A stretch of DNA of 64,000 bases from Euphorbia lathyris. Its lineage: Eukaryota; Streptophyta; Magnoliopsida; Malpighiales; Euphorbiaceae. The translations under genes and the position numbers were made by a program. The notes under the pieces were generated by a model, which searched no databases, was not told where the DNA came from, and worked only from the letters and a program-made list of their open reading frames with translations. This document shows, one piece after another, positions 1 through 12,480 of this stretch. Location: NCBI RefSeq assembly GCF_963576675.1, contig NC_088914.1, positions 87,418,441 to 87,482,440 of the forward strand. The letters run 5' to 3'. Every line of letters starts with the position of its first letter. The stretch's first letter is position 1.

Positions 1-590
1 GGGGGCAATAGAGGCGAAGGAGAAGAAACTGTAATATAATTTTATTTATATCCGAACTGTTGTATGTAACAAACTGCCAGTATATATATCAACCGAGCGA
101 CCTTGCCGCCGCTTTTCATATATGTGCAATTGTTGTTTTATCCTTCGTCGCTTTAATGCCGGTTATTTTCGTATGTGACCCTTGCCTCTTGCCGACTTCA
201 TACTTGTAATTTTTCGTAGTTAGCTTTGTTTTCATTAGGGTGGCCAGACCCTTTTCGCAATTTTTTGAGTACTCGTTTATTCGCTTAATTTTATGCCTTA
301 TAATTTTTCTTTCAAAAATAATCATAAGGTTAATCATAAGGTTTTGCGAATGATGCGTAATCATGCATCCGCCTTTCTTTAATAGGCAACACATTTATGT
401 GTGTTTAAGATTAAACATAAGGTTTTGCGAATGATGCAACAATTGAATATCTTTATTAATAAAGAAAAAAGACTTCTTGTTACATGGGTATACAAACTGT
501 GCGGGATCAAAGCCTCATTAAAACCTTTTATCAGAAAACCCAGTGGGAAAAACTCATAAAAGGAAAAAGAGTACTCGTCATTTCCCTGAA
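1..590 (-). other. 3' non-coding region of the gypsy element
   Basis: No coding potential is visible downstream of the pol stop. A short motif containing gcgaatgatgc recurs (around 350 and 428), together with repeated ataaggtt units, which suggests local duplication. The polypurine tract and 3' LTR could not be recognised and probably lie beyond base 1. Confidence 0.5.
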
Positions 591-3500
591 CTACTCGGCC
601 TGTTTATATAGGCGTAGATTCTCTAGATTCCAGGTGCGCGGGAGCTTTTTTCCGCTCATTTCTTCTATTTCAAAAGTCGATGGTCCCAGCTTCTTGGATA
701 CCCTGTAAGGCCCGAGCCAGTTGACGCCTAATTTGCCTTTGCCTTCTCTGGATTGTATTTTATCCGCTTTTTTCAAGACCAAGTCGCTCTCGTTGATTAT
801 CACCTTTCGCACCCTTCTGTCATGATACTTCTTGATTCTATTGCGGTACACTGCCATTTGCATGTAAGCTTTTTCTCTTCGTACTTCTACAGAATCCAAT
901 GCATCTCTAATGTTGATAGGATTTTGGGTGTCACAATAATAAATTATCCGATCTGTAGGCGACTTGATTTCAACAGGCAGGACTGGTTCGGCTCCATAAA
1001 CCAGCGAGAAAGGTGTTTCGCCTGTTGCTGCCTTTACAGAAGTTCTGTATGCCCATAGCATATGAGGTATCTCATTCGCCCAACATGTTTTTTTATCGCC
1101 TAGCCGCTTCTTGATTCCCTGAATCATGGCCCTGTTGGTAACCTCTGTCATACCATTCGATTGGGGATGATTTATAGAAGAAAAATGATTTTTGATCCCC
1201 ATGCTTTCGCAATATGTTTTGAATTTTACACAGTTGAACTGGGTGCCATTATCATTTATAAGCGTTTGTGGGATTCCAAACCGCATGATAATGTTCTCTC
1301 GTAAGAACTCGATCATTCGCTCAGGTGTTTGAGCGGTTACTGCCTCCGCTTCTACCCATTTGCTGAAGTGGTCGACTGCGACTATCAAGTACTTCCTTTT
1401 CCTTGTCGTTTCTGGGAACGGGCCCACTATATCGATCCCCCATGTTGCGAATGGCCACGCCGTCATTATAGTGACTTGTTCGGCTCCGGGAACATGCTTT
1501 TCATTCGCATGGATTTGACAGCTGTGACATTCCGCTACCATCTTCTGGGAATCCTCCACCACCTTTGGCCAATAATATCCCATCAACTTGACTTTTCTTG
1601 CCAACGCCGCGGATGCTTCATGTGCGCCACAAATTCCTTCATGGAGTTCTCGCAGTACATAGTCTCCTTCATTGCGGCTAATACATTTCAACCATGGACA
1701 TGTATATGATTTCCGGTATAAAGTTCCATCTCGAATTGAGTATCTCGCTGACTGCCCAATTAGTATTCTGGCTAAGCTTTTATCAACCGGCAAATCTCCA
1801 TGTTCCAGATATTGGCGGATGGGCATCCGCCAATCTTCATCATCTTCCAGCTCTTCGATGACCATAATCTGATCGACTTTGAATGCTGGTGCTGACCTTA
1901 TTTCCAAATTGCATGCTTTTTGACTCCATGGTTCTCTACTCGCCGCTGCTTTTGCCAACTCGTCAGCCTTTGTGTTCTGGCCTCTCGGAACATGCACCAT
2001 TTCCCAGACGACTCCCTTGTTTGTTAACTCCTGCGTCAGTCTGCCGACCACCTGATGGTACTTGACCAGATCCTCCTGTTTCACCAGATAATTTTTTGTG
2101 ATCTGATTTATCATGAGTTTAGAATCGTTGTAGATGACCACTCTTTCTGGCGTAAGTTCATTAAGCAACTTCAATCCGCATATCATTGCTTCATACTCCG
2201 CGGCATTATTGGTAGTTTCGAATGTTAACTTTGCCGCATAGTACATGCGAATAACATCCGGTCCCTTAATGACGACTCCCAGTCCAGCTCCATCTGTGGA
2301 CAATGCCCCATCTGTGAACATACTCCATTCTTCTTTTTGTGCTTTTGGACATTCGTCTTCATCCCACGTGAACTCATTCACGAAATCGGCAAGTACTTGA
2401 CTTTTTAGAGCTGGTCTCCCTTCGTAGCGAATATCGAACTCTCCCAACCGAATTGACCACTCCATTAATCGGCCGGATGCGTCAGGTTTCTGTAGTACCT
2501 TTCGCATTGGAATTCCAGTTCTCACAATGATAGTATGCGCCTGAAAGTATGGCTTTAACCTAGCCGCTGTGGTTATCACCGCGAGGGCCATTTTGTCCAA
2601 CCTTGAATACCGAAGTTCTGCGTCTTTCAAGACTTTGCTCACATAGTACACTGGATATTGTTGCCCCTCTTCTTCCCGCACCATCACCGTGCATATCTCC
2701 ATACTGGTGACGGATACGTAAAGAAATAAATCTTCTCCATCCTCTGGCCTACTCATTAAGGGCGGATAGCATAGTAATCGCTTTATCCCCTCAAATGCTT
2801 CTTGACAATCCGGCGTCCATTCAAAGGACTTAGATTTTTTGATGGCATTGTAGAAAGGTAGACATCTCCTAGCTGAGCATGATATGAATCGCCCTAATGC
2901 CACCAACCGCCCATTCAGTCTCTGTACTTCTCTTATGTTCCTCGGTGTCTTCATCTCCATCACTGCTTTAACCTTCTCAGGATTCGCCTCAACTCCTTTG
3001 CCGCTAACAATGAAACCCAGGAACTTTCCTGCTCTTGCTCCAAACGTGCATTTCTCTGGGTTCAATTTGAGGCCATATTTGATCAGTACTTCCAGGATTT
3101 CTTTAATATCCTGCGGGTGGTCTTGCATCTTCTTGCTTTTAATGATCATGTCATCTACATAAATCGAGAAATTCTCGCCTGATTTGTCTGAAAATATCTT
3201 GTTCATCATCCGTTGATATGTTGCTCCCGCATTTTTCAATCCAAAGGGCATCACCTTGAAGCAATAAGTCGCCTGATGAGTTATGAACGACGTCTTGATC
3301 TCATCCGCCTTCTCCATTGGTATCTGGTGGTAACTGGATTTCACGTCGGTGAACGATAAAGCTTCAAATCCCGCAGTCCCATCTACCAATATATCAATGT
3401 TAGGTAGCGGATACATATCCTTCGGACAAGCTTTATTCAGATCTTTGAAGTCGACGCACATTCTGTACGTTCCATTTGGCTTTTTGACTAGCACCACATT

Positions 3501-4592
3501 GGCTAGCCACTCCGGATAGGTGACTTCTCGAATTGCATCTGATTCTAGCAAATCCGCCACTGCTTTTTCAATCGCCTTCTGCCGTTCTGGAGCATGTCCT
3601 CTCTTTTTCTGTCGCACTGGGGTTGCACCTTTGTCCACATTCAAACGATGGGTTGCTATATCTGGACTTATCCCCTTCAGCACTTCATTCGGAGCGGCGA
3701 ATGCCGACTCGCATTGGATCAACACCTCGGTAATGGCTTTCTTCGTTTCCTCTGGAAGTCCTGTCGCTATCCGCACGTTCTTATCATTTGAGATGGCGAA
3801 TAGTTCTGTTTCTCCTAACGCTTCAGCCAGCAACTTCTCATCAACTTTATCCTCTCCATCTGGCTTCGGTTCAAGTGACAATGTATAAGCTTGTTGAGAT
3901 ATAAGTTGATCCCCTTCAACAATGACTCGCCCTTGGTGTGTTGGCAAATGCAATGTCAAATGCTTCATTGAGATGAGCGACTCCGTTTCCGACAGGAACG
4001 GATGCCCTAGAATTATGTTGTAGGCCAATGGGAGATCAACAATTGCAAATTCTAGATCACCTCACCATTTTAGATTCTTGTCGCCCATTTCTGTCTCCAA
4101 CACCACCTGTCCACTTGTTTGAGATGATTGACCTCCAAAACCAGTTACATCCATGAACGTATGTTCCACTCGCTCGTCGTTAATTCCCAACTTGTTGAAT
4201 GCAGTTCGAGTAATGACATTGCAAGAACTGCCTGTATCAATAAGGACCCGCTTAACGTCCCATCCTTCAATGGCCATCGTAATCACCAAAGCATCCGCAT
4301 GCGGCTCCGTGATTCGCGCAAATGAGTAATTGAGGGCATCCCCCCTACGCGTGTTGCTTTTTCGCTGTTCACGGCGAGCCCTTTTTGTTGGAGGCTCATA
4401 GATCCCACCTGCTATCACGTTAATCACCCCTTTTTTCTGCTTTTTTTCTGGCCTTGCTTCTACCTCATGCGGGAGCGTTGCTTTCTCATCAATCGTTTCT
4501 TTTCTAATGAATTGACTCAGTTTGCCCCTCTCAATCAGCTTTTCAATCTCCTTCTTCAATTCATAGCAATCGTTCGTGTCATGGCCGCTCAA
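591..4592 (-). pseudogene. Gypsy pol: protease, RT, two RNase H domains, integrase, broken by a stop
   Basis: The long open part (4028 to 591, 1145 codons) starts inside the protease. RT carries YVDD at residues 290-293. A first RNase H region follows at about 425-510 and a second at about 568-690 (TDG, EYEA, DSK motifs). Integrase has a zinc-binding H/C region near 795-837 and a DDE triad at D866, D926 and E962. The upstream part (4592-4062) holds the protease active site DTGSS. It lies in the same frame but is separated from the ILGHP motif by one TGA at 4062-4064. Apart from that stop, the polymerase and integrase region reads through with its catalytic residues present. The stop would block protease and everything downstream. 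Retroelement pol identity is certain; Tat assignment rests on the domain order. Confidence 0.88.
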
Positions 4593-4622
4593 TCTGTGGA
4601 ACCTGCAATATTTGTTAGGATA

Positions 4623-6123
4623 TCACCCCAAATTGGTTCGACCTTTCGCCTCAGGAAACTGCACATCCTTTTTCAGAGGGTTTTTCTCAATCCAAAGTAA
4701 CACCTCATGACGAGTCGTGTTCAATGGTGTTTGATATCCCCCCCCCCCCTTTAAAGGAACGATCGCTTTTTCGAACCAGATTACCCTTAGAATATGCTTG
4801 GCCTTGATGGCGGCGATTGTCCGAGGTGGATCTAGCCGCATCTCTTTCTCGCCGGGTTTGAGCTCTATGCTCCCTGTTAACATCGTCCACTTCCATAAAT
4901 TCTTTTGCTATCTTCATGAGTTCAGCCACTGTGCGTGGTTTATTGCGGATGATTTCCTCCCGCATGCTCCAATCTGTGGTTCCATCCGCCATGATGTTGT
5001 GAATGCTCACGATATCTGGGTTCTGTAACCGCACCAGAATATCATTGAATGCGACTACAAATTCCCTTAGGGAATTATAGTTTCTCTGTTTGATCTTCTT
5101 CAGCTGCCTATCCGTCACATCCGCTGCTTTACAGCCCACGAACTTTGCACAGAAATCACGACTGTATTGATTCCAGTTGTGAATAGATTCAGTTGGTAGG
5201 GACCGAAACCAATCGGATGCTGCTCCTCCCAAAGTGGTCGAGAACAATCGACAAATTATGCTTTCGCTTGCTCCTGCAACATCCATCAACTCTCTATAGT
5301 TTCTGACATGCGCCTCAGGGTCAGAATTTGGATCCCCATAATATTTAGGTATCGTCGGTGCTTTTATTCTGTGATCTGGAATAAATTCTCGCAATGATGG
5401 GGCAAAAGGGGAATCACTCTGCACCGCTGCTCTTGCCCTAGGTGTGTATCCCATCCGCTCCATCATGCTTCGCAGTTGATCTTCCAATTCAGTATTGGGT
5501 TCTTGCCGAACTTCTTCCATCCGTTGCTGATGAATTCTGGGTGACGTCCACCCGCCATACTGTGTCGTCACTTGTTCTCGCCGTGGGACTAACCGCTATC
5601 CAGTTATAGGATCAAAGTTCCAAGTATGCTCCCGCCCAGACATATTCCCTCCAGACGTCATCAACCCTGAATGTCCGTGGTCAAAGGGTTCCGTTTGTCG
5701 TAGCGGAAGAATTCCTTGCATTCCTGGCATTGGTTGGGATGACTGCCAGGTCGGATGGATCGTCATAATAGGATCTTAGTGTGAGTAGTGGTCTGGATGG
5801 CTATGTGGTGTCATGCGACTACTCTGACTCATCCGATTTGGCTCTCGAGATGGCTGTGGAAGCGTAGATATGGCAGGAATAGTTGGTTGTTGTGTGGAGA
5901 TGACAACAGGTTCTTGAGGGGCAGCCGTTACGACGGTATTGTGTTCAGCGATTGCAGTTAACAAACTAATCATTCGATCCCCAGCCGCTTGGCTCATATT
6001 CGAAGCCAAGACCTGTCCTGCCATTTGTACAAAATCGCTATTAGACATCTCCATCTCATTTTGCACTTGGACCTCCAATAAGGGACTCAACTGCCCTGAA
6101 GGATTCGACGAGCTGGGTACCAC
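4623..6123 (-). pseudogene. Gypsy gag, broken by stops and a C-run frameshift
   Basis: The retrotransposon-gag domain is visible around 5500-5000, with a capsid-like stretch containing YYGDPNSDPEAHVRNY and further on ASDWFRSL. In-frame stops occur at 5776-5778 and 5596-5598. A run of 12 C at 4738-4749 marks a change of frame between the capsid part and the gag C-terminus, and another TGA lies at 4623-4625, just before a zinc-knuckle-like CRFHRLSGHDTNDC segment that leads into the protease. The true start is not resolved. Gag would form the particle that packages element RNA in the cytoplasm, but this copy cannot make it. Confidence 0.75.
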
Positions 6124-6270
6124 AGGCTGTGTACTCGCAGGCTGCCGTGGACCTCTTGAGTTCGTACTAGCTGATCTGGTTGTAACTCCAGCCGTTCGTG
6201 ATGGTTCTGATATGTTCTTAGGGTACCTTTAACCAAATGTTGGTAAAAAGGTCCACCTTCACCGCACCAA

Positions 6271-7207
6271 TGATAACTTGCTAGATTCGATTTGATGATC
6301 TTCGCCGCGGTTACCTGCAAAATAGAACCGGAGACAGGATCTCCGGGAAAACTCTCCGACAATCAAGTCAGTTTTATGGGAAGGTTGGTAAATTGATACT
6401 GGTATTGTGGGGAAAAGATGTGAACGTACCTCCCCATTTGCTTCTATGTCCTTTTTATAAGTGTTCCTAGGTAACCGCCGGGGGCGGTTACTCTTTCCAG
6501 GCCACGTCCCTTACGTGGCTACAAACGTGGTCTCGTTTGTTTTGAGTGGGAGGTTTAATGCTCCGTTTAGGATTTCGGGGCGGTTACTCGTTTTACCCGC
6601 TTCCTTTATTCGGAGCCCGTTTGATCTTGAACCATGGGCCTAAGTATAGGTTGGGCCCGTGTATATGATTCGGCCCGGTTCGGTTTCACGGATCATCATA
6701 TTAATATTCCTTTGAGTCTGAGGATTAGTTATACCTATTAATACCAATGAGATGAACAGGTGACAAGGATGAATCTACCCATCCTGTTATCTCAAATCGG
6801 ATCCCCAATCCTAATGAACAACGTTTCATCGGATCTATGTAACTGTCCAGATATCTGTATATATATGAAGCTTGTGAGATCAGCTTTCTGTCGGACAGAA
6901 GACATTGTTACATACAAGTCTCAACAGTGATATGTCAATCCCAAACATATCACTTGACTTGGGGTGGTTTTAAGTTTATCAGTTTACTATAAAGTTTTGT
7001 CTCACTTCATGCTTGTATGAACACTTTATAATCACTTTAAATAAACTTACGGATTTCCTTTTATTAGACTTTATTTAGTGCTTAAAAGGGATTGCCTTTA
7101 TATAGTTATAAAACATATATCTTATTAAACAAATGATATAAAGAACAATTCATTTACATTAAGTTTGTATCCTAGAACAATTGTCTATAGGACACTAAAC
7201 CCCAACA
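6271..7207 (-). repeat. Candidate 5' LTR of the gypsy element
   Basis: On the minus strand this segment begins TGTTGGGG (7207 downwards) and ends CA at 6271, followed by a TGG-starting stretch (6270-6250) that could be a primer binding site. It is non-coding and lies directly upstream of gag. With no second LTR in the window the borders are inferred only from the TG...CA ends and the position. Confidence 0.5.
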
Positions 7208-7214
7208 TCCCATG

Positions 7215-8300
7215 CAAGGCAAATTCCAAAGAAAATGCCCCATAACTCAGCTAAAGTAACCGTGCAGTGTCTAATATTAACACCAAACCCTCCCATCCAG
7301 ACTCTCGGTCATTTCTGATTAAATCCCCAGCAGAAGCACTACCTGGATTTCCCTTACAAGCACCATCAATATTCACTTTGACCCAACCCGAAGCCGGAGG
7401 TAGCCATCGGACCCAAATGCAATGTTGGGCCCCTCCCGTAATCCTGATATTAACAGTGCAAGCCTTCTTAAACTCCATACAGAGACGAAGAATAAAATCA
7501 TTGCAATTCACCGAGCGAGGAATCCCTTCAAATGCATACTAATTTTGCCACCGCCATATCCACCATAGGTTAAAAACAAACACCAACAACCACTCCAAAT
7601 TACGGAACAAGGTGGAAAACTCGAGGTTAACCTGCAACCAACTCATCAACAAAGCAGCATAAAAACGGGAACCGTACTACAATGGCAGAAACTGGTCCCA
7701 GACATCGCGAGCCACCTAGCATCCCGCAGAAGGTGCAACTCTGTCTCGTCCTTCCTGCAAAATGGACAAACCCGAGAAAAAGCAATGTGACGTTGACGTG
7801 GTTATAATTATAGAAAAGACATCCCTGAGCAATGATCCAAAGAAAAATTTTCATTTTTTCTGGAATTTTCAAACACATTAAGCCCCAGAATCCTGTATTA
7901 TCTGAACAAACGACCGACTGATAGAGACAATCATACCCCGAAGCAACTGACTAGGCCACCGAAGCCGAGTCCGTCTAGAACCACTGGTCTTCCAGATCGT
8001 AAGCAGCATTCACAGCGTAGGCCGCAATTTGCTGCAATTTATTAGGAGGAAGCAGCTGGTGCAACACCTCCCAACAATATCCATTCGAAGATATATCCCA
8101 GAGATAATCCATAGTACAGTCACTTAGTGTCTCATCTAACGGAAGCAAAACATATGTTACCAATGCAGTATCACCACAACAGTGATCCCTCCTAAACTTC
8201 ATCCCTCTACCATTATAGACCAGTTTAGCAACTCCCCTGACCAGGACCGAGGTCCCAGCCACAATACCTCGCCAAATACTCGAGGCTGCAAGTTCGCTCT
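7215..8300 (-). pseudogene. 5'-truncated L1-type LINE tail (zinc-binding region and RNase H)
   Basis: Three broken stretches on the minus strand fit the C-terminal part of plant LINE ORF2. At 8262-7975 is a linker ending in a PPNKLQQIAAY-like segment. At 7878-7627 is a zf-RVT-like region (PEKMKIFLW, and cysteine pairs visible when frames are combined). At 7511-7251 is the start of an RNase H domain (GWVKVNIDGACKGNPGSA). Frameshifts separate them, and the RNase H stops abruptly at the LTR candidate at 7207, consistent with the gypsy element having inserted into this older LINE. Confidence 0.75.
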
Positions 8301-8590
8301 GATATCTGTAGCCGCTTACATTCCTTCCTTCGTTCTTTTATACTCATACTCCTTTGTCAACATAATTATCTTTATTATAAAAATATAATAATTAATACTT
8401 ATCCCCTCCGCTTATTATTTAATCTAAAACTTTAGGAAGATATATATGAAAGCCTAAAAAAAATTATTTATTTGCTTAACATATAATTGGATGGGTAAAT
8501 TAATTACACATAGGGCTACTAAACTTTACTCAGGTATAGTTGATAAATACCAAAATATAACATAAAATAAAAATTACTATACTTTGGCCA

Positions 8591-8957
8591 TGTTTGGTAA
8601 AGAGCGTTTTGGGATAAAAAGAGCGGTTTTGACCAATTTTAGAGGTTTGACCACTGAAACCGCTGATTGGAGTGTTTGGTGGAGAGAGGTTTGGGAGAGA
8701 GTTTTGTGATGAAAACGCTAATTTAGAAAAAGCTCTTAAAATGAGCCTTTTCAATTAGCGTTTTAGAATATTAAAATTAATGGACTTCTTTAACTCTAAT
8801 AGATAGACTCCCTCTTCTCATGCGCCAAAATTAATGCCCTTATTTGTCTTTTTGCACAAACCGCTATTATGAATCAGCTAATTTTTACCAAACAGGTCTA
8901 CACAAACAGCTAGTCAAATCAGCTAATGTAATCAGCTAACAGCTAATTCCCAAACAG
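8591..8957. mobile_element. hAT-like MITE, copy 1
   Basis: The segment starts TGTTTGGTAAAGAGCG and ends GCTAATTCCCAAACAG, giving short inverted ends around TGTTTGG. A close copy lies at 19381-19717, sharing internal runs such as gggataaaaagagcggtttt. Non-coding. No clean target duplication was found, so the superfamily is a guess from the end sequence. Confidence 0.6.
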
Positions 8958-9600
8958 TTATATTTTGACGTTTTCCACATTTTGTCACGTTTTATATTTT
9001 TCATGTTGTCACTTTTTTAAGTTTTTCCCGTTTTTTCGCGGTTTTCACGTTTTTGTGTTTTTTTTTTTTTTGCGTTTTCATATTTTCATATTTTCGTATT
9101 TTTTCACATTTTTGTGTTTTTCACATTTGTCACTCTTCGTGTTATTCATGTTTTTCCCTTTTGTTCACGTTTTCGTGTGTGTGTGTGTTTTTTTTTGCGT
9201 TTTTCACGTTTTTATGTTTTTCGTGTTTTGTTACTTTTCGTGTTATTCACGTTTTTGTATTTTTTTCCTGTTTTTTTGCGTTTGTTCACGTTTTTGTATT
9301 TTTGTGTTTTGTAACATTTTCGCATTATTCACGTTTTTTTGTGTTTTCACATTTTTTGTATTTTTGTATTTTTTAACGTTTTTCCTTTTTTCATTTTTTC
9401 AATTTTTTTAGCATATAAATTATGATTTGCCAATTTGTAGAATTTGAGAAATTGGATAGTGGGTACTTTTGAAGATGAAGATGATATTTATTAGGAATAA
9501 TAGTTATTGAGGCAAAAAAAAAAAAAAAAAAAGTTGAACCAAATAGTGGAATAGAAATACTGCGAATAGCTAATCTATTCCCTCATGAGTAAAACTAGCC
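8958..9600. repeat. T-rich half copy of the PIF/Harbinger-like foldback element
   Basis: Degenerate tttttcacgttttcgtgttt-type repeats (8965-9410) are followed by a flank (9405-9480) that resembles 11815-11900 of the complete element at 10437-12101, and the segment ends with a gaatagctaatctattccctc-like terminus. The long open frames here come from T-rich composition and are not genes. Confidence 0.55.
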
Positions 9601-9751
9601 TTAGTATTTGTATTTTGACAAATTTATGAAGCCAATTTTTTATTTTTTTTATTTGTTATTAGAATCAATTTGATAACATTGACCAGAATAAAATAATAAT
9701 AATTTTTTATTAAAATAGAATGAAGCCTTATAATTTATGCTATATATAAAA

Positions 9752-10181
9752 AGGATTAATTTCAAATAAAATCTCATGGTTCACTTTTTTTTTTTTTTTT
9801 TTTTCAGATTGGTATCTATGGATGGAAAAAAATCATTTTGCCAAATTTGACCGATAACGACCTCAAATGAAGATTTTCAAGAATCAAAATTGTTTAGTAT
9901 CATATTTACTATGTAACCACATTTTTTATTTTTCAAAATCATCAATTTTGGAGTTTTCTCTCTCTAAAGATTAACTTTCTCTCTCATAAAAAAATAACAC
10001 CTAAATGACCTCAAGCCTAAAAAATTTAAGAATTAAAGTTGCTTAAAATATCATTTAATTATTGAAAATTTTCATTTTGAGGTCATTATCTTCCAAATTT
10101 GGAGAAATAAATTTTTGTTAATCACAGGTACCGATCTGCAAAAAAAATATGAAACCACAGGGATTCATTTGAAATTAATCC
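9752..10181. mobile_element. MULE-type MITE with 9-bp target duplication
   Basis: The ends aggattaatttcaaat and atttgaaattaatcc form inverted repeats. They are flanked by tatataaaa at 9743-9751 and again at 10182-10190, a 9-bp duplication as expected for Mutator-like insertions. The interior is non-coding and AT-rich. A relative lies at 25741-26153. Confidence 0.8.
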
Positions 10182-10436
10182 TATATAAAATTGTATTAAA
10201 ATAGAATTATACCTTATTATCGTATTTTTTTAAATAGACTTTAACCATTAATGTAATACTTCAAAGTCTTTCAAAATTACTTCCTTGAACCAACGAAGCT
10301 CTAACACATAACAAAAGTCATTAGCATTAGAACATGCACACCTTGAAGCAGTATGTGCAATAATGTTCGTTAAACATGGAATAAATGTGATTGAAAAGCC
10401 ATGATTTGCACTAAATTAAAACCGTATTACTAGTAA

Positions 10437-12101
10437 GGTGTCGTTTGGTTCGTGAAATGGAATGGAATAGAATAGCTATGAATAGAATAGAAATTCTTAG
10501 AAATAACTATTCTCATGTTTGGTTGCTAGAATAAGATAGAATTAAATATATAATTTTTTATTCAAAAGACAACATTATCCTCAAATGTAATTTCTTATTT
10601 CTTTTAAAATTTTAATTATTACTATAAATTGTTCAAATATTTAATATATATTAATTTTAAAATGTAAATATAAAAACAGAAAAATGGAAAACATGAAAGA
10701 CAGAAAAAACACGAAAAATAGAAAAAAACATTAAAAACAATAAAAAAATGGAAAATGGAAAAAATGTAAAAACACGAAAAAAAGAGGTGGAAAATAGTAA
10801 AAACACAAAATGTAAAAGTGAAAAAAAAACATTAAAAACATAAAAACAAAAGAAAAAACGAAATAAAAGTGGAAAAATGTGAAAAAGCGAAAAGCATATA
10901 AACATGTTAACAAAAAAAACACGCAAACGGTAAAACACAAAAAAAATATAGAGACGTGGAAAGCTATGAAAATACAAAAATAGAAAAAACATGTAGACAA
11001 AATCAATGAAAATAAGAAAATGCAAAAAAACACGAAAATGTTAAAAACACGAAATTCTGAAAAAAAATGTTGAAAACAGAAAAATGTGAAAAACACAAAA
11101 AAAACGTGAAAATTTGTTAAAAACGCAAAACGTGAAAACACAAAAATCGAAAATCACGAAAAGTAAAAAATATTGAAAACATAAAAACATGAAAAGTGGA
11201 AAAACACGAAAATGTGAAAGCAACGAAAAACTTGAAAGAACGTTAAAAACACGAAAATGTGTTTATTATGTTTTTTGCATTTTTTTTACGTTTTTTCTTG
11301 GTTTCCAAGTTTTCTTATTTTTCGCGTTTGTCACATTTTCATATTTTCGCGTTTTGTCACGTTATCGTGTTATTCACGTTATTGTATTTTTTGCATTTTT
11401 CGCGTTTTAGTTTTTCAGGTTTTCCCTTTTTCGCGTTTTTTTTCGCATTTTGTTACTTTTTCTTATTATTCACATTTTTTTTTTTACGTTTTTCGTGTTT
11501 TTTACGTTTCGTGTTTTCTTTGTGTTTTTCTCAATTTCATGTTTATCGCGTTTTTCACGTATTGTCATGTTTTTGTGTTTTAGCATTTTTTACGTTTTCG
11601 TGTTTTCCATATTTTTCACGTTTTTTTACATTTCATGTTTTGTCACTTTTTCACGTTATTCCTGTTTTGTGTTTTTCATGTGTTGCTTTTTTGCCTTTTC
11701 TTGTTTTTCGCTTTTTTTCATATTCTCATGTTTGTAACGTTTTTACGTTATTCATGTTTCATATTTTTTGTATTTTTACATTTTTTAACATTTTCATTAT
11801 TTTTCCATTTTCACGTTTTTTATGATATAAATTATGGATTCGCCAAAATATATAGGATTTGAGAAATTGACTAGAGAGAAAATTGAGGATTTAATAGAGG
11901 ATAATTTTATAAGATACAAAAATACAATATTATGAATAGACTGTTCCTTGGATAAATTGAAAAACAACTATTCCATGAAAATAAAGAATAGGGATTCCGT
12001 GGAATAGTTATTCCATCAAAAATATTGAATCAAATGTGGGAATAGCTATTCTTTAGGAATAGTTATTCTATTCCCCTCTATTCTATAAACCAAATGAGCC
12101 C
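10437..12101. mobile_element. PIF/Harbinger-like foldback element
   Basis: The terminal repeats begin GGTGTCGTTTGG (left) and GGGCTCATTTGG (right, reverse strand) and continue into shared ggaatagaatagctat-like sequence. A TAA lies on each side (10434-10436, 12102-12104), the target duplication expected for this superfamily. The interior is an A-rich array (about 10650-11250) followed by a T-rich array (about 11250-11825) of acgaaaa/ttttcgt units, which makes a large imperfect hairpin. No transposase was seen. Confidence 0.75.
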
Positions 12102-12188
12102 TAAAATTTTAAGGAGTTCATATTCCTTTTAATATTGAGGTCGGTTGAGTTCATAGGCTTGGATTATGATTGTTTTATTTTATTTTAG

Positions 12189-12480
12189 GATAAGGTGTAA
12201 AAATACATCTAATGTTTACGCTCAGAATAAATTTTATTACTAACGTCTAAAATGATGCAATTTTACTCATAATCTTCGCAACCAATAGCAGTTTTACCAC
12301 TAACGTTGATATGTTGGGGTCAATTTGAGAAATAATTCATTAAACTGTCTTTAGGATCATGAATCTTGCTATCTACACTTTATACATGTGCTATTTTATC
12401 ACTAATTAGTAACAGATCACAAGCATATGATCTGTCTTTAGTAACAGATCACTAATTAGTAACCTCTCCTAACAAACCAC
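12189..12480. repeat. Left-half relic of a MULE-type MITE
   Basis: The sequence aggataaggtgtaaaaatac and the following non-coding 280 bp resemble the left side of the complete element at 23748-24297. No matching right terminus was recognised. Confidence 0.5.

Larger units (their letters stand above)
1..7207 (-). mobile_element. Ty3/gypsy retrotransposon, Tat-like lineage, 3' end outside window
   Basis: Read on the minus strand the order is 5' LTR candidate, gag, protease, reverse transcriptase, RNase H, second (archaeal-type) RNase H, integrase, then 3' non-coding DNA that reaches base 1. Two RNase H domains in tandem are characteristic of the Tat branch. Several in-frame stops and a shift at a C-run mean that it cannot encode intact proteins. 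No second LTR is present, so the element continues left of the window and its insertion age cannot be judged from LTR divergence. Confidence 0.85.

Noticed and set aside
591..3888. Many plus-strand open frames across the gypsy pol
   Set aside because: Antisense shadows of the conserved pol frame.
6087..6362. 91-codon minus-strand frame as separate gene
   Set aside because: Overlaps the LTR end, primer site and start of gag in another frame; not a conserved protein.
8965..9411. 148-codon Phe/Cys-rich open frame
   Set aside because: Arises from T-rich repeats of a foldback element; no domain, and overlapping frames are equally open.
11259..11825. 188-codon Phe-rich open frame and minus-strand counterparts at 10657-11223
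   Set aside because: Same low-complexity arms of the 10437-12101 element; composition artefact.
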